From Henningerozyma blattae CBS 6284 (taxonomy: Eukaryota > Ascomycota > Saccharomycetes > Saccharomycetales > Saccharomycetaceae): 64,000 nucleotides of DNA. The stretch's first letter is position 1. Each line of letters starts with the position of its first letter. Of the stretch, positions 49,807 to 59,325 are shown piece by piece. Under the pieces are notes generated by a model. The model made no database searches, was not told the DNA's origin, and worked only from the letters and a program-made list of their open reading frames with translations. A program made the position numbers and the translations under genes. The stretch lies in NCBI RefSeq assembly GCF_000315915.1, contig NC_020191.1, positions 434,001-498,000 of the forward strand. Reading direction: 5' to 3'.

Positions 49807-49905
49807 GGGTCAATTTGAGATGTAGGGCCAAGGCAAAAGGGTCAAAGGGGTCAAAATGGTCAAAAGGGACCTGAGGGTCAGAAAAAAGATAAGAGGGTCA
49901 AAAGG
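49807..49905. repeat. Degenerate GGTCAAAA tandem repeats
   Basis: GGTCA or GGTCAAA recurs six times in the same orientation within about 100 bases, at 49808, 49840, 49849, 49858, 49876 and 49896 (approximate starts). The three middle copies are 9 bases apart. It may be slippage or a binding-site array. Confidence 0.65.
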
Positions 49906-50638
49906 ACAATACGCGTGAATATGGGACTTTCTGTTAATTGCTTTTTTTTATTTCCTGGATCAAGAGTTAATTCTCAGATGAAGGTTTTTCCATATCTGGC
50001 CTTGGGATTCTATACTGTGTTATTGGGATGAAATCTAATCTTGTCGTCTCGGACGAAAACATTTCTTAAAAGCATCTTTAACCAGATTACTAAATGAAAG
50101 ATTGGGCGGCTATCGGAAAATAGATATGTAGGGATCTGATTTTTTTTTTTAGCAAATTACAGTAGACCGGTATATACTACACACTAAAGATTTGTTTAGA
50201 TCATAAAAAAAAAGAATAGATATTTTATGGCTGCATTTTCAAAATTGGTTACAAATTCAGTTATTTTAACAGAGGGTTTTTGAATTATAAGAATTTGATA
50301 CAATATAATAAAATGGTAATAAATAAATAAATATATCCATTTCAGGAAATCAGCATACAAGTTGAATAAGAGACACTCCTTTCATTTAAGGAATTTGCAA
50401 CCAAGTTTACAATATTGTATTTGTGTCTAAACGCTATAATACTACATTTTCCAAAGATTACGTCACGTTTATCTTTCTCCACAGGGTACGAAGTTTCTTT
50501 TATTATTTTCCAAGTTTCTCCAGAATAATTAATTAATCCGAAGTTCCCATTTTCTTTGACATGTAAATAAGGTAAAACTGGAATCCCGAACTGGATCTAG
50601 TAAAATTATACGTTACGAAAAGTTCATTATCTATTTCA

Positions 50639-50641
<3 letters not shown>

Positions 50642-50670
<29 letters not shown>
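50642..50670. repeat. AT dinucleotide repeat upstream of HRT2
   Basis: A perfect AT run of 29 bases about 90 bases before HRT2. A second shorter AT run lies at 50726-50742, just before the ATG. They may act as a TATA element and leader. Confidence 0.9.
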
Positions 50671-50675
<5 letters not shown>

Positions 50676-50755
50676 AACATAAAAAAGGTTATCACTTCGT
50701 TATCAAAAAGAGACTAAACCAAAAAATATATATATATATATAACCACTATACAAA

Positions 50756-52150
50756 ATGACTCTTCCAGAACAATATTCTACTGCTGATGAAGGCACGTTT
50801 GGTAAATTTACCGCAGAGACTCGTTGGGGTGTTATTCTTCAAAACGCCATCGATGATATAAATAATTCAATGACTAATGATAAAATTGATATTGATATTG
50901 GTAAATTAATTGAAAAAGATTTGATTGGTTTCAAAAAGGAATTGGTTGACAATGCTCCTTTACGTGTTTTCACTCCAAAGGAAATTGAAACCTGTAATAT
51001 ACCTTTATCATTTAATCAATTTATTAACGAATACCAGGGCCCTGCCTTGACTTGGTTGAAGGCTCCTTGGTTATTCTCTGAAATATATTTTTATAGACGT
51101 ATTAATGCAATTTTTAAAATGAATAGTTTGGGTATTTCCAAATTTTGGTTTGAACAATTCGATATTTTTAATAGACTAAAACGAAGTACTTTCAAATTGT
51201 CCTTACATGGTGTTGTTGAACTGGCTCACAGATATTTAAATTTGAAAAAAGTATTATTATCCGACAAGAATATTGATACTGAATCCAAACAAATCCTATT
51301 TAAAGAATTCATCGAAATTTCCCTATGGGGTAATGCCACTGATTTATCATTATTAACAAATGCAACTTACGAAGATATTAAATCATTGCAAGGTGAAAAG
51401 GCTAGGCAGGACTCTGAATCAAAGATCTTAATTAATGATACCGTGTTAGCTTGGAATAAATTATTAGAAAACCCATCAAATAATAGAATTGATATCGTCT
51501 TGGATAATTCCGGGTTTGAATTGTATGCTGATTTCATGTTATCTTTATTCTTAATTCAAAGTAACTTGGCTAAGAAAATTGTTTTCCATGCTAAGGATAT
51601 TCCATATATGGTTTCTGATGTTATGATGAAAGATTTCACCATTTTAATAGATGATTTGAAAGATAGAAAATTTTTTGATGTTCCAGTTGGTTCCAAAGAT
51701 GATATTGCCTTAAATACTGTCAGTGATGATATTAGTGAATACGTTAAAGAGGGTATTTTTGAATTTAAAACTGATTCTTTTTGGACTACTGAATTACCAT
51801 ACAATTATATTGATCCATCAGAAACTAAATATCATGGTGCCCAAATTCATAAAGAATTATTGAATTCTGATTTAGTTATTTTCAAAGGTGATTTGAATTA
51901 TAGAAAATTAACTGCTGATAGAAAATGGGAAAAGACTACTCCATTTAAAACTGCCTTATGTGAATTAGCTACAAATGGTATTACTCTATTAAGTCTAAGA
52001 ACATGTAAGGCGGATGTTCAAGTGGGGTTGAAGCCTGGTGTTGATGAAGAATTAACCAAACTTTGGGAAAAGGATCACCCAGGTCAAGGTAATTGGTGGG
52101 TCAGCAGTGGTAAATGGGCTATCATTTGTTATTCAAATGGTCAAAAATAA
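50756..52150 (+). CDS. HRT2: DUF89 metal-dependent sugar-phosphate phosphatase (YMR027W/HRT2)
   Basis: This family (ARMT1/DUF89) comprises metal-dependent phosphatases proposed to remove damaged or excess sugar phosphates; the S. cerevisiae member acts on fructose 1-phosphate and related substrates. Length is 464 against about 470. Recognisable parts are the N-terminal block RWGVILQNAIDDINNS, the conserved WLKAPWLFSEIYFYRRI (about 99-115), the metal-site motif VLDNSGFELYADFML (about 250-264), VIFKGDLNYRKL (about 377-388) and LSLRTCKADVQVGL near the end, with the RTxK phosphate-binding pattern. There is no signal or membrane segment, so it is probably cytosolic. It is divergent from FBA1 and followed on the same strand by TAP42, as YMR027W and YMR028W are adjacent in S. 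cerevisiae. Confidence 0.92.
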   Translation: MTLPEQYSTADEGTFGKFTAETRWGVILQNAIDDINNSMTNDKIDIDIGKLIEKDLIGFKKELVDNAPLRVFTPKEIETCNIPLSFNQFINEYQGPALTWLKAPWLFSEIYFYRRINAIFKMNSLGISKFWFEQFDIFNRLKRSTFKLSLHGVVELAHRYLNLKKVLLSDKNIDTESKQILFKEFIEISLWGNATDLSLLTNATYEDIKSLQGEKARQDSESKILINDTVLAWNKLLENPSNNRIDIVLDNSGFELYADFMLSLFLIQSNLAKKIVFHAKDIPYMVSDVMMKDFTILIDDLKDRKFFDVPVGSKDDIALNTVSDDISEYVKEGIFEFKTDSFWTTELPYNYIDPSETKYHGAQIHKELLNSDLVIFKGDLNYRKLTADRKWEKTTPFKTALCELATNGITLLSLRTCKADVQVGLKPGVDEELTKLWEKDHPGQGNWWVSSGKWAIICYSNGQK

Positions 52151-52911
52151 ATCAAAATTCACAAGTGATGCATTTCTGAAACACAATTCCCATGCATAAG
52201 GTCTTTCCCATTATTTCTGATCTTACATGTCTTTATCCTCCTTTTATATACTTTTATTATATTTGAACTTTTAAATTTCATACAATAAATATTATTAATT
52301 TCCCTAAATAACCTGACAGCATTTTAGGAATGACGTTATAAAATCAGATCGGTTTCAATGTTTACCCAGTTTAATTAACTCCGAGATTTTATATAACTTT
52401 AATTAGAGTTTTAATTATAGAAATAAGTTTTTGCATAAGCTCTGCAAAGAATGTATTATTAATTACATAGAATAATTCTTAAACGTTATATTTGCATGTC
52501 TTCCCTATTATTTAAGCTAGAAAAAATTTAAAATAAGTTGTTTTCACACATGTAAAGAGCTTTAAAGATTTTTTTTACGATACAAACATACATCACGTTG
52601 TGTGTTCTAATATAACTAAATTTGAATACGTAACAATGGTAAATAGGTAAAATTCACGAATTCTTTATTTAGAAAATTCCTTTAGACAAGAATGTTTTTT
52701 TTTATTTTTTTTTCTTTTAATTAATTCGGGATTTCCTATTTGAAAATTTGAAAATTCTAAAAAAAATACCTAGCTAATCATCGATAATGTAAGCTCATAA
52801 AAAAATCGTTAATAATCACGAAATAATTTATCGAAATATCTTTGAGTATTGTTTCCAAAAATCTATTTTAACTTTTAAAGTAACTTTTAAAATTAAAATA
52901 AACAACCAATA
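52151..52911. other. Intergenic: HRT2 3' region and TAP42 promoter
   Basis: This 761-base, strongly AT-rich spacer lies between two plus-strand genes. I see no gene and no clear regulatory motif. Confidence 0.5.
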
Positions 52912-54105
52912 ATGTCTAGCCAGAACGAAAATGAGCCAATTGGTTCTATTGCCACTCAATATGAAAAAATTATTAACCAATATAACGTGGAAATTAAAAA
53001 CTCTAAACTTCGCCAAGATAGTATTGAGTATCAAAAACAGTTAAGCGAAATTATTAATAAATTAATCACTTTTAAAAATCTAATTTACTCCAAGTTATCG
53101 TTATTTAGTGATAATGAAACATTGGATGATTTATCAACAACTTCCCTTAAATATTTATCCATAGATTATTATTTAGGCCTATTGATGGAACGAAAACAAG
53201 ATTGTAGCAAAAATGGTGAGATTAACACTAATAAGAATAAATTAAAAGTGAAGTTTCTAGATAAATCTATTCAACTATTCATCCAATTTATGATAACATT
53301 ACAAAATTATAATATATTAGATGAATTGCTAGGCAAGAAGATAGATTCCTTTGAAGAGACTTATCACCCCAAATTAGAGGAGCTATATAAGGGAATGACC
53401 CCTAAAAATGATAAAGATTTAAGTGGTGCTCAATTAAAAAGGGAAGCTAAAATTAAAATATTCAAGAGAAATAAAGAAATTAATGAAAAATTAAATCATT
53501 TAAAACAAAAATATGACGATAATAAAAATGAAAATGATGAAGAAAAGGCTTATACTGTAGATGAAGAAGAAATGCTAAGATCTATATATATTGAACAGCT
53601 AAAATCATTTAGTTATGATTCTTTTAATAAGATTGAACAAGATTTGTATGAAAGTGAATTATTGAATAATTTCATTAAAAGAGGATTTGAAGAGATTACA
53701 GATACTCCTAAGAGTAATGAGCAAGAAGACATTAGAATGCAAAAAAGGGATTTCACAGGGTATACTGATAAATTAGAAGTATTAAACAAACCATTATTAT
53801 CAAAACAAGGTAAAGTATTACGGAATTTTACATTAACAAGTAAACGTCAAGAACTTAAGGATAAAGTTAAGGGATATGGACAATATGGACCAACCATGAC
53901 AGTGGAAGAATTCCTTGAAAAAGAATTTGAAGAAGGAAGAGTATTACAAGGTGGAGAAAATGAAATAGAAGAAAGTCAAAAATATAAAGAAGAGATGGAA
54001 GATAATGATGAATATCAAGATAAAGAAACATATAAGGCTCGTGAATGGGATGAATTTACAGAAGCTAATCCGCGTGGTATTGGTAATACATTGAATCGTG
54101 GATGA
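52912..54105 (+). CDS. TAP42: PP2A-associated TOR-pathway regulator Tap42
   Basis: Tap42 binds the catalytic subunits of PP2A-like phosphatases (Pph21, Pph22, Sit4) and links them to TOR complex 1. The N-terminal helical half includes SIATQYEKIINQYNVEI, then LITFKNLIYSKLSLFSDNET and LKYLSIDYYLGLLMERKQ (about 77-95), as in Tap42/alpha4 family members. A Lys-rich helix follows (AQLKREAKIKIFKRNKEI), and a conserved C-terminal region begins LLSKQGKVLRNFTLTSKR and includes YGPTMTVEEFLEKEFEEG. The end is acidic (KAREWDEFTEANPRGIGN). Length is 397 against 366, the extra mostly in Lys/Asn/Glu-rich linkers. It is convergent with OAR1, with only 66 bases between them. Confidence 0.95.
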   Translation: MSSQNENEPIGSIATQYEKIINQYNVEIKNSKLRQDSIEYQKQLSEIINKLITFKNLIYSKLSLFSDNETLDDLSTTSLKYLSIDYYLGLLMERKQDCSKNGEINTNKNKLKVKFLDKSIQLFIQFMITLQNYNILDELLGKKIDSFEETYHPKLEELYKGMTPKNDKDLSGAQLKREAKIKIFKRNKEINEKLNHLKQKYDDNKNENDEEKAYTVDEEEMLRSIYIEQLKSFSYDSFNKIEQDLYESELLNNFIKRGFEEITDTPKSNEQEDIRMQKRDFTGYTDKLEVLNKPLLSKQGKVLRNFTLTSKRQELKDKVKGYGQYGPTMTVEEFLEKEFEEGRVLQGGENEIEESQKYKEEMEDNDEYQDKETYKAREWDEFTEANPRGIGNTLNRG

Positions 54106-54171
54106 ATATATAATATTCCAATTGTATATCGAATATATATATATAGGTTTACGTATATTCACATTGCATTA

Positions 54172-55110
54172 TTAACATTTTAATTGGCCAATAAACATGT
54201 CCCATACTTGATTAGTAACAGAGTTTTTTGTAGTAATGTTCTTTTCTGCATCATTTAAGATAATTGGATTTTCATGAATACTTAAGCCCTTCGTCATATC
54301 TGTATCTTCAATCAATAAAGGTTCTATACAATGGACAGAGATCCCTAATTTGTCGTTAACCTCTAAATCTAATATTTCTGAATACCTAGATAATCCTGAC
54401 TTTGTAGCAGAATAAATTGAGGTGCCACTGATATTGAAATTTTTGTCCTTATTATTGGAGTTTGATTGTGCCAAACATGACGAAACGTTTATAATAAAAG
54501 GTTTAATCATGTTTGAATTTAATCCGATCTTTCTTTTATTTTTAATAAAATATTTTAAATATGAATTAATTAAAGAAATAGGGGAGTTCAAATTAATGTT
54601 TATTAAATTTTTAATTTGTAAATTACTTGTTGAGATTGATAAAGAGGATTGGGTTATTCCTGCACAATTAATAACGCCGGCTATATAATAATGATTTTTG
54701 GTCGAACTTCCATGTATATCTGAATTAAAAGGGGGAGGAAATAATGGATAGTATGTATATATTGGTTTATTATTGTAATAGTTTGTAGTCTTACTATTCC
54801 CTAGCTCATCTTTGCTAAAAATATAAGTTGGGTATATTTTAGACTCTACCCAATTAGGCCAGTTGGAAAGATCAATGGCACATACAGCAATCTTTTGATT
54901 TAATTTACTAAACTTTATAGCGTCATATTTTAATTGATCAAAATTGTTGTTTTTTAACTTTTGAAGTTGGTCAATTAATGTTGTTGTGGAGTTAGTAGAG
55001 CTTCCAACTCCAATACACGAGATGCCGTGGCTAATAAATTTATTAAAAATAGAGTTCCCTAAACCTCTTGTTGCACCAGTAATGATAACTGTTGGAATAT
55101 ATTTTGACAT
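54172..55110 (-). CDS. OAR1: Mitochondrial 3-oxoacyl-[acyl-carrier-protein] reductase
   Basis: Oar1 is the NADPH-dependent ketoacyl reductase of mitochondrial fatty acid synthesis, the pathway that makes lipoic-acid precursors. It is a short-chain dehydrogenase. The Rossmann motif is VIITGATRGLGNSIFNK (about 8-24), VINCAGITQSSLSIST is the NAG-like block (about 146), the catalytic Ser is in FIINVSSCLAQSN, and YSATKSGLSRYSEILD provides the Tyr and Lys. Length is 312 against 278, with Asn/Tyr-rich inserts at about 30-60 and 95-140. No classic presequence is seen after the ATG, and S. cerevisiae Oar1 is similar in this. Thirteen in-frame codons precede the ATG, including KLRRSPF, without a good near-cognate start except CTG or ATT. 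It is the chromosome XI member between FBA1 and SFK1. Confidence 0.9.
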   Translation of the reverse strand: MSKYIPTVIITGATRGLGNSIFNKFISHGISCIGVGSSTNSTTTLIDQLQKLKNNNFDQLKYDAIKFSKLNQKIAVCAIDLSNWPNWVESKIYPTYIFSKDELGNSKTTNYYNNKPIYTYYPLFPPPFNSDIHGSSTKNHYYIAGVINCAGITQSSLSISTSNLQIKNLININLNSPISLINSYLKYFIKNKRKIGLNSNMIKPFIINVSSCLAQSNSNNKDKNFNISGTSIYSATKSGLSRYSEILDLEVNDKLGISVHCIEPLLIEDTDMTKGLSIHENPIILNDAEKNITTKNSVTNQVWDMFIGQLKC

Positions 55111-56833
55111 TACAAGAATAAGGTTAAATGGAGATCTTCTCAGCTTACCTCATTCGGTAAAAGGTTTGGTATCAAGTTAATCCTTTTTAAGATTTAAGAT
55201 GCGCTCTTTTTGTATTTGCTTTCTTGAGGCTTCGGTTACGGAGATTGCTACGGGTATTGCTTATAATTTTGCTTATTTAGTAAAGTACAAGAACAAAAGA
55301 AAGTATTATGATAAATGCCATACAAACCGATGAGCACTACGTAATGTAACAATTTAAGGACTTTCGGGTGATATTCTTTTGATGCTCATTGGATTCTCAT
55401 TTGGTTATTTTCAATATGGATTGAAAATTTTCGAAATTGTTACAATTTTTTTTTATTTTTATACTCGAAATTTACGAATTAGGAAAGAAATTTTCAACAA
55501 AAAAAAATGTGAAAAAAAATAAAAAAAAAAACTAAAATTGAAAAATGAAAAAATTCCAGTAATTTTCATATGAAAATTTATATTGCAAGACACAAGATTG
55601 CTGGTTATCCCGTGTTCGGACACATTTCCTCATGCATACCCTATGCCCCTTAATTTTGAATCAAACACTAAAAATAGATATTTACAAGTGACATAAAATT
55701 CTACATTTTATAAAACACGTATTACTTCATAGCCATTTATCCTTATGATATTTTGTTTTTTCCTAAACGTCTTAAATTATAAAAAAATAACAACATAACC
55801 AGCAAAATAATAATTTCATTAAATAATTCTCTCCTAAGGTAATCATTACATCAACATACAAAATCTTAAAAGATGATAGAAGCTATTTCGATAATCTTGT
55901 TATACTATAACGCCAAGCAATCAGCATTATCATGTATATCTATCAGATTATTATCACAACGCTATAAGACAGCTTTTCTTTACGGGCTGGGCATTCGATA
56001 TTGGTAGCGCCGTATGAATCACTTTTTTATTTTTACTTTTAGTACATGCTCATTGTATTTCAACCTAGTTTTCTTTGCGGAGTCTCAGTACCTTTTCGGC
56101 ACCATTTTCCTGATGGGGAAATTTTGAAGCCGGAAAGGGGTCAATGTCTCGTTTCGGGTGGTCCCTTCCTGATCGGGCCTGTATACCACGTCGCAGAGAA
56201 AGCGCCGCACAACATTTTCTAAAGGCGCTACCAGGTTTTTAGAGTTGTTGACTCTCTTTCCGGATCCGGAAGCACTGCCATTATATTTCCCGTTACCGTA
56301 GCACTTGATCGTTTCTTGTTCCTGGGCCAAGCTGGTTATTTTTGCCGTGTCGCATAATGAGGAAGTGATATTAAATTTCATTAAGCAGGCTGAAATATGT
56401 CCAAATATTTTTTTTTTCAAGTATTTTCAAATAATTTTTCAAATATTTCCAAGCATTTTTAATTAAAATTTTATTTGATTTTCTTCTTCTTTATTTCTTG
56501 AATCATTCTATAAAAGAGATTCATCAAATTTTGGTATTTTTCTACTATCATTTTTGAAGTACCCAAGGTCATTTAATTGGTTTTGAAAAAAATAAAAATA
56601 TTTCATCCTCATAAAAAAGTTTCAACCTGTTTGATTGCGGTGCTTTGAGTTTACTACAATCAATTGACTAAGTGACAATTATTATCACCCTTCAGACGTT
56701 CTTTCGATATAAAAGTATTCTCCCCACGAAAAAAAGGCTGTACCGTTTCGCTTCAACATTCTCACTCCACATTCACACACACATTCATCGTGATCATTTT
56801 CTATAAATAAAATATTTTAATAAATCAAAAGGT
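55111..56833. other. Intergenic between divergent OAR1 and SFK1
   Basis: This 1.7-kb region is mostly AT-rich. A more GC-rich part (56080-56350) contains the perfect palindrome TTCCGGATCCGGAA (56258-56271). A 111-codon minus-strand frame at 56085-56420 spans that part and resembles nothing I know. MPE1-, DEF1- and ASK1-like genes expected from S. cerevisiae chromosome XI are absent. Confidence 0.55.
56258..56271. promoter_or_regulatory. Palindrome TTCCGGATCCGGAA upstream of SFK1
   Basis: A perfect 14-base palindrome about 560 bases before SFK1. It can be read as everted CCG-N4-CGG or inverted CGG-N2-CCG half-sites, as used by Zn2Cys6 factors. The factor is unknown. Confidence 0.35.
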
Positions 56834-58159
56834 ATGGCATTTAATATACCCGCACCTGCAAACTACTATTTTTTAGTACCTATAATCTCATTTTTGCCCT
56901 GGTATATCATGTTGATAACCATGTTGGGTGTATGGACATATCAAGGTCGTCCACGTTACTGGTTTATGGATCATCCACAATCAATTGTTTTTATTTCTGA
57001 TATCGGTGCAGCCAATTTACATCCCTTATTTATTGTCTGTTCCTTCTGGCAAGGTGCTGGCTATTGTATCACTGTTGCTTGTGAGTACTATCAAAGATCA
57101 GGCCATTGGCCATTTCAAAGAAAGAAATTATTGAAAAAGTTAACAGGCGATGATAGTCCCATAGTAGATAGAGATCATCCTATCACTCATCCAAACGCCC
57201 AGCCTGTGAGAAGACACCTTAGTGTTCATAATGATATTTTTTCTGATAGTAATAATACCAATAGTAACCTTCATTTAAATCCAAACAACAATTTGTCGGA
57301 TTTAGAAATTTATTCTGCTAACTCCAACAACCTCAGCATTAATGATGATTTAGAAAACCCATTCGACGATGATGCAAGTGAAAGAGATGATGAACAAGTT
57401 CCAACTTCAGATCAACCTATTGGAACAATTAAAAATAATTATACTCATGCATTATTATCATCAAAATTCTTAATGCCTCCTTGGTATACTAGAGATGAAA
57501 GAAATTTGATTTGGGCTGCTTGGGTTCTTGGTTTAATTGGTGAGTTGTGTTTATTCATGTGCTCAATTTTCTCAACTGTGAAGTTCCATAGAGCTCATAT
57601 TACGATGGTTTATTTCTTTTTATTCTTCATGTATTTCTCCATTGTTTGTACAATTGCTGAGTATTTCGTTATGGGCAGACATTATGCATTAATTCATCCT
57701 TTAGCTGATTTACCACCTCATATTCATATCAATTCCATCCCATGGTATCGTTGGGAAGGTTACATTTGGAATAAATTTACCATTAGTGCCATCCTAAAGA
57801 CTATTTGGTTAGTAGTGGCCATCCTTTGTTCCATTTGTTTTGGTGCTATTCCAAATGATTCAATTAAGGCTGGGTTTGAATGGTGTTTAGGTTTCTGGTT
57901 AGGTGTATTCTTTATGATTGTTTCTGTAGATTTCTATTTGGGAGGAAGATATAAAACTTCACGTTACTTCCATCAAATCCAATCTCAATCCTTTGCAGGC
58001 TACTATAAATATGATAAAGCTGCAGGTGTAGAGAATAATCATAAAAAGGGAAGATCCTCTCTACTGATGGTCGCAACCAGATCTGATTTAGATGATCAAT
58101 CAAGCTTTGAAGTTGAGTCGACATTTAATGCACCAATTGCCATGACTCCAGAACCATAA
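56834..58159 (+). CDS. SFK1: Plasma-membrane protein Sfk1 (Frag1/DRAM/Sfk1 family)
   Basis: Sfk1 is a multi-spanning plasma-membrane protein that supports PI 4-kinase Stt4 function and lipid asymmetry. Six hydrophobic segments are visible, at about residues 10-32, 58-80, 224-249, 256-280, 314-338 and 347-370. The first luminal region has FMDHPQSIVFISDIGAANLH and the second half HINSIPWYRWEGYIWNKF, both typical of the family. Length is 441 against 353 in S. cerevisiae. The difference is a hydrophilic loop at about 95-205, rich in Asn, Ser and Asp, between the second and third segments. The C-terminal cytosolic tail is Ser/Thr-rich. It is convergent with the EIS1/YKL050C gene, as SFK1 and YKL050C are in S. 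cerevisiae. Confidence 0.93.
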   Translation: MAFNIPAPANYYFLVPIISFLPWYIMLITMLGVWTYQGRPRYWFMDHPQSIVFISDIGAANLHPLFIVCSFWQGAGYCITVACEYYQRSGHWPFQRKKLLKKLTGDDSPIVDRDHPITHPNAQPVRRHLSVHNDIFSDSNNTNSNLHLNPNNNLSDLEIYSANSNNLSINDDLENPFDDDASERDDEQVPTSDQPIGTIKNNYTHALLSSKFLMPPWYTRDERNLIWAAWVLGLIGELCLFMCSIFSTVKFHRAHITMVYFFLFFMYFSIVCTIAEYFVMGRHYALIHPLADLPPHIHINSIPWYRWEGYIWNKFTISAILKTIWLVVAILCSICFGAIPNDSIKAGFEWCLGFWLGVFFMIVSVDFYLGGRYKTSRYFHQIQSQSFAGYYKYDKAAGVENNHKKGRSSLLMVATRSDLDDQSSFEVESTFNAPIAMTPEP

Positions 58160-59325
58160 ATGAATGAAACCTTTTAATGATTATGGTTCTTATATATTTT
58201 TATGTTGTCATGTCTTTGTTTCTTCTATTCCCATTTCCTTTTTATTGGTTTGCCCTTGCAACTTTTAGTTTTTAATAAACTAACCCTTTAGTATATTATA
58301 TTCATATCATAACTTTCCCAAAGAAAAACTACTCTATCAGATAGCATACATTAAGCTTTTGAACCTTTTTTTTTTACCCACTATTATTATTTCAGTTATT
58401 AGTATTATGATTTCATTTTCATCACGCCCCCACGTGCTCTCGGCTTTCCTTATTACCTTCGGTTTCTCTTATTTATTACCCTTAAAAGGTATCACCATGT
58501 GCCCTGGTGCTATTAATTAATTTTAATAATTTATGCATACAAAATATTAATGTCTCATCTTAATGAAATCTGCCGATCATTTATAAGATTTACGGTGGTA
58601 TCTCTTCTGCGTTTTCAATTTAATTTAATTTTCCTTTATTTTTATTTTTATTTTTATTTTGCTCCTCATCATGATTTTCTGAAATTGTCTCACTTATAAT
58701 TATTTAACTAATAGTAGGCATCTCCAATATTCAGTTTATTTGTTGTTTTTTTTGACATTTGTACTTTTTTTCGTTTTTTTCATTAATTTAAACATTTCTT
58801 AATTGAATGATAACTAATCCAATTATTAAACACACTTCTATGAATTTTTTTTATTTCCTCCCAACCAATATTAGCATACAATAGTTTAATCATTTGAACT
58901 TGTCTTTTTTTTACGTGAAGTTTGAACTTCATTTAAATCTATTACTACTTTTTTTTTTCTCTCTATTTCGATTTTATTTTTATTTTCATAATTTTTACGT
59001 TTTATATTTATATAGATTATACTTCTAAACTTTCATACAAACATAAAAGAAGAAGATCACCCTTACTGTGAAATAATCTTGATATTATTCAAATGGTTAT
59101 TATTATGTGTATGATTCGCAAATGGTCTAATAAAAATATTTATTACATCGAAATATATAAAATATATAAAAAATAAAAAAAAAGAATATAATAATTTGAT
59201 AATAAAAAAGAAGGATAAAAGGTAAAATAAAGAATAAAAAAATGGGAGGGAGGCGAAATAAAATAAGTCTTATGTTGTTACAGTAGATAGTAGTTATAGT
59301 ATAATAAAAAAATGGCATAAAATGA
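58160..59325. other. Intergenic between convergent SFK1 and EIS1
   Basis: This 1.17-kb convergent 3' region is T-rich on the left and A-rich on the right, as usual for yeast terminators. I see no gene. A CACGTG at 58431-58436 is isolated from any promoter. Confidence 0.55.

Larger units (their letters stand above)
48857..50755. other. Intergenic between divergent FBA1 and HRT2
   Basis: This 1.9-kb divergent promoter region has a GA run (48947-48968), an FBA1 TATA element (49025-49032), a GC-rich island (about 49630-49800), tandem GGTCA-type repeats (49807-49905) and AT runs near HRT2 (50642-50670, 50726-50742). A 97-codon frame at 49581-49874 has no ATG at its start (TTG) and is not called. 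No other gene is seen. MPE1, next to FBA1 in S. cerevisiae, is absent. Confidence 0.6.

Noticed and set aside
49581..49874. 97-codon plus-strand frame between FBA1 and HRT2
   Set aside because: It begins with TTG, not ATG, and half of it is the GGTCA repeat array. There is no family resemblance.
56085..56420. 111-codon minus-strand frame upstream of SFK1
   Set aside because: No known similarity; it spans a GC-rich promoter-like patch, and its N-terminal codons come from poly-T. Not excluded, but unsupported.
58431..58436. CACGTG motif between SFK1 and EIS1
   Set aside because: It lies in a convergent 3' region with no promoter nearby, so a regulatory role is unlikely.
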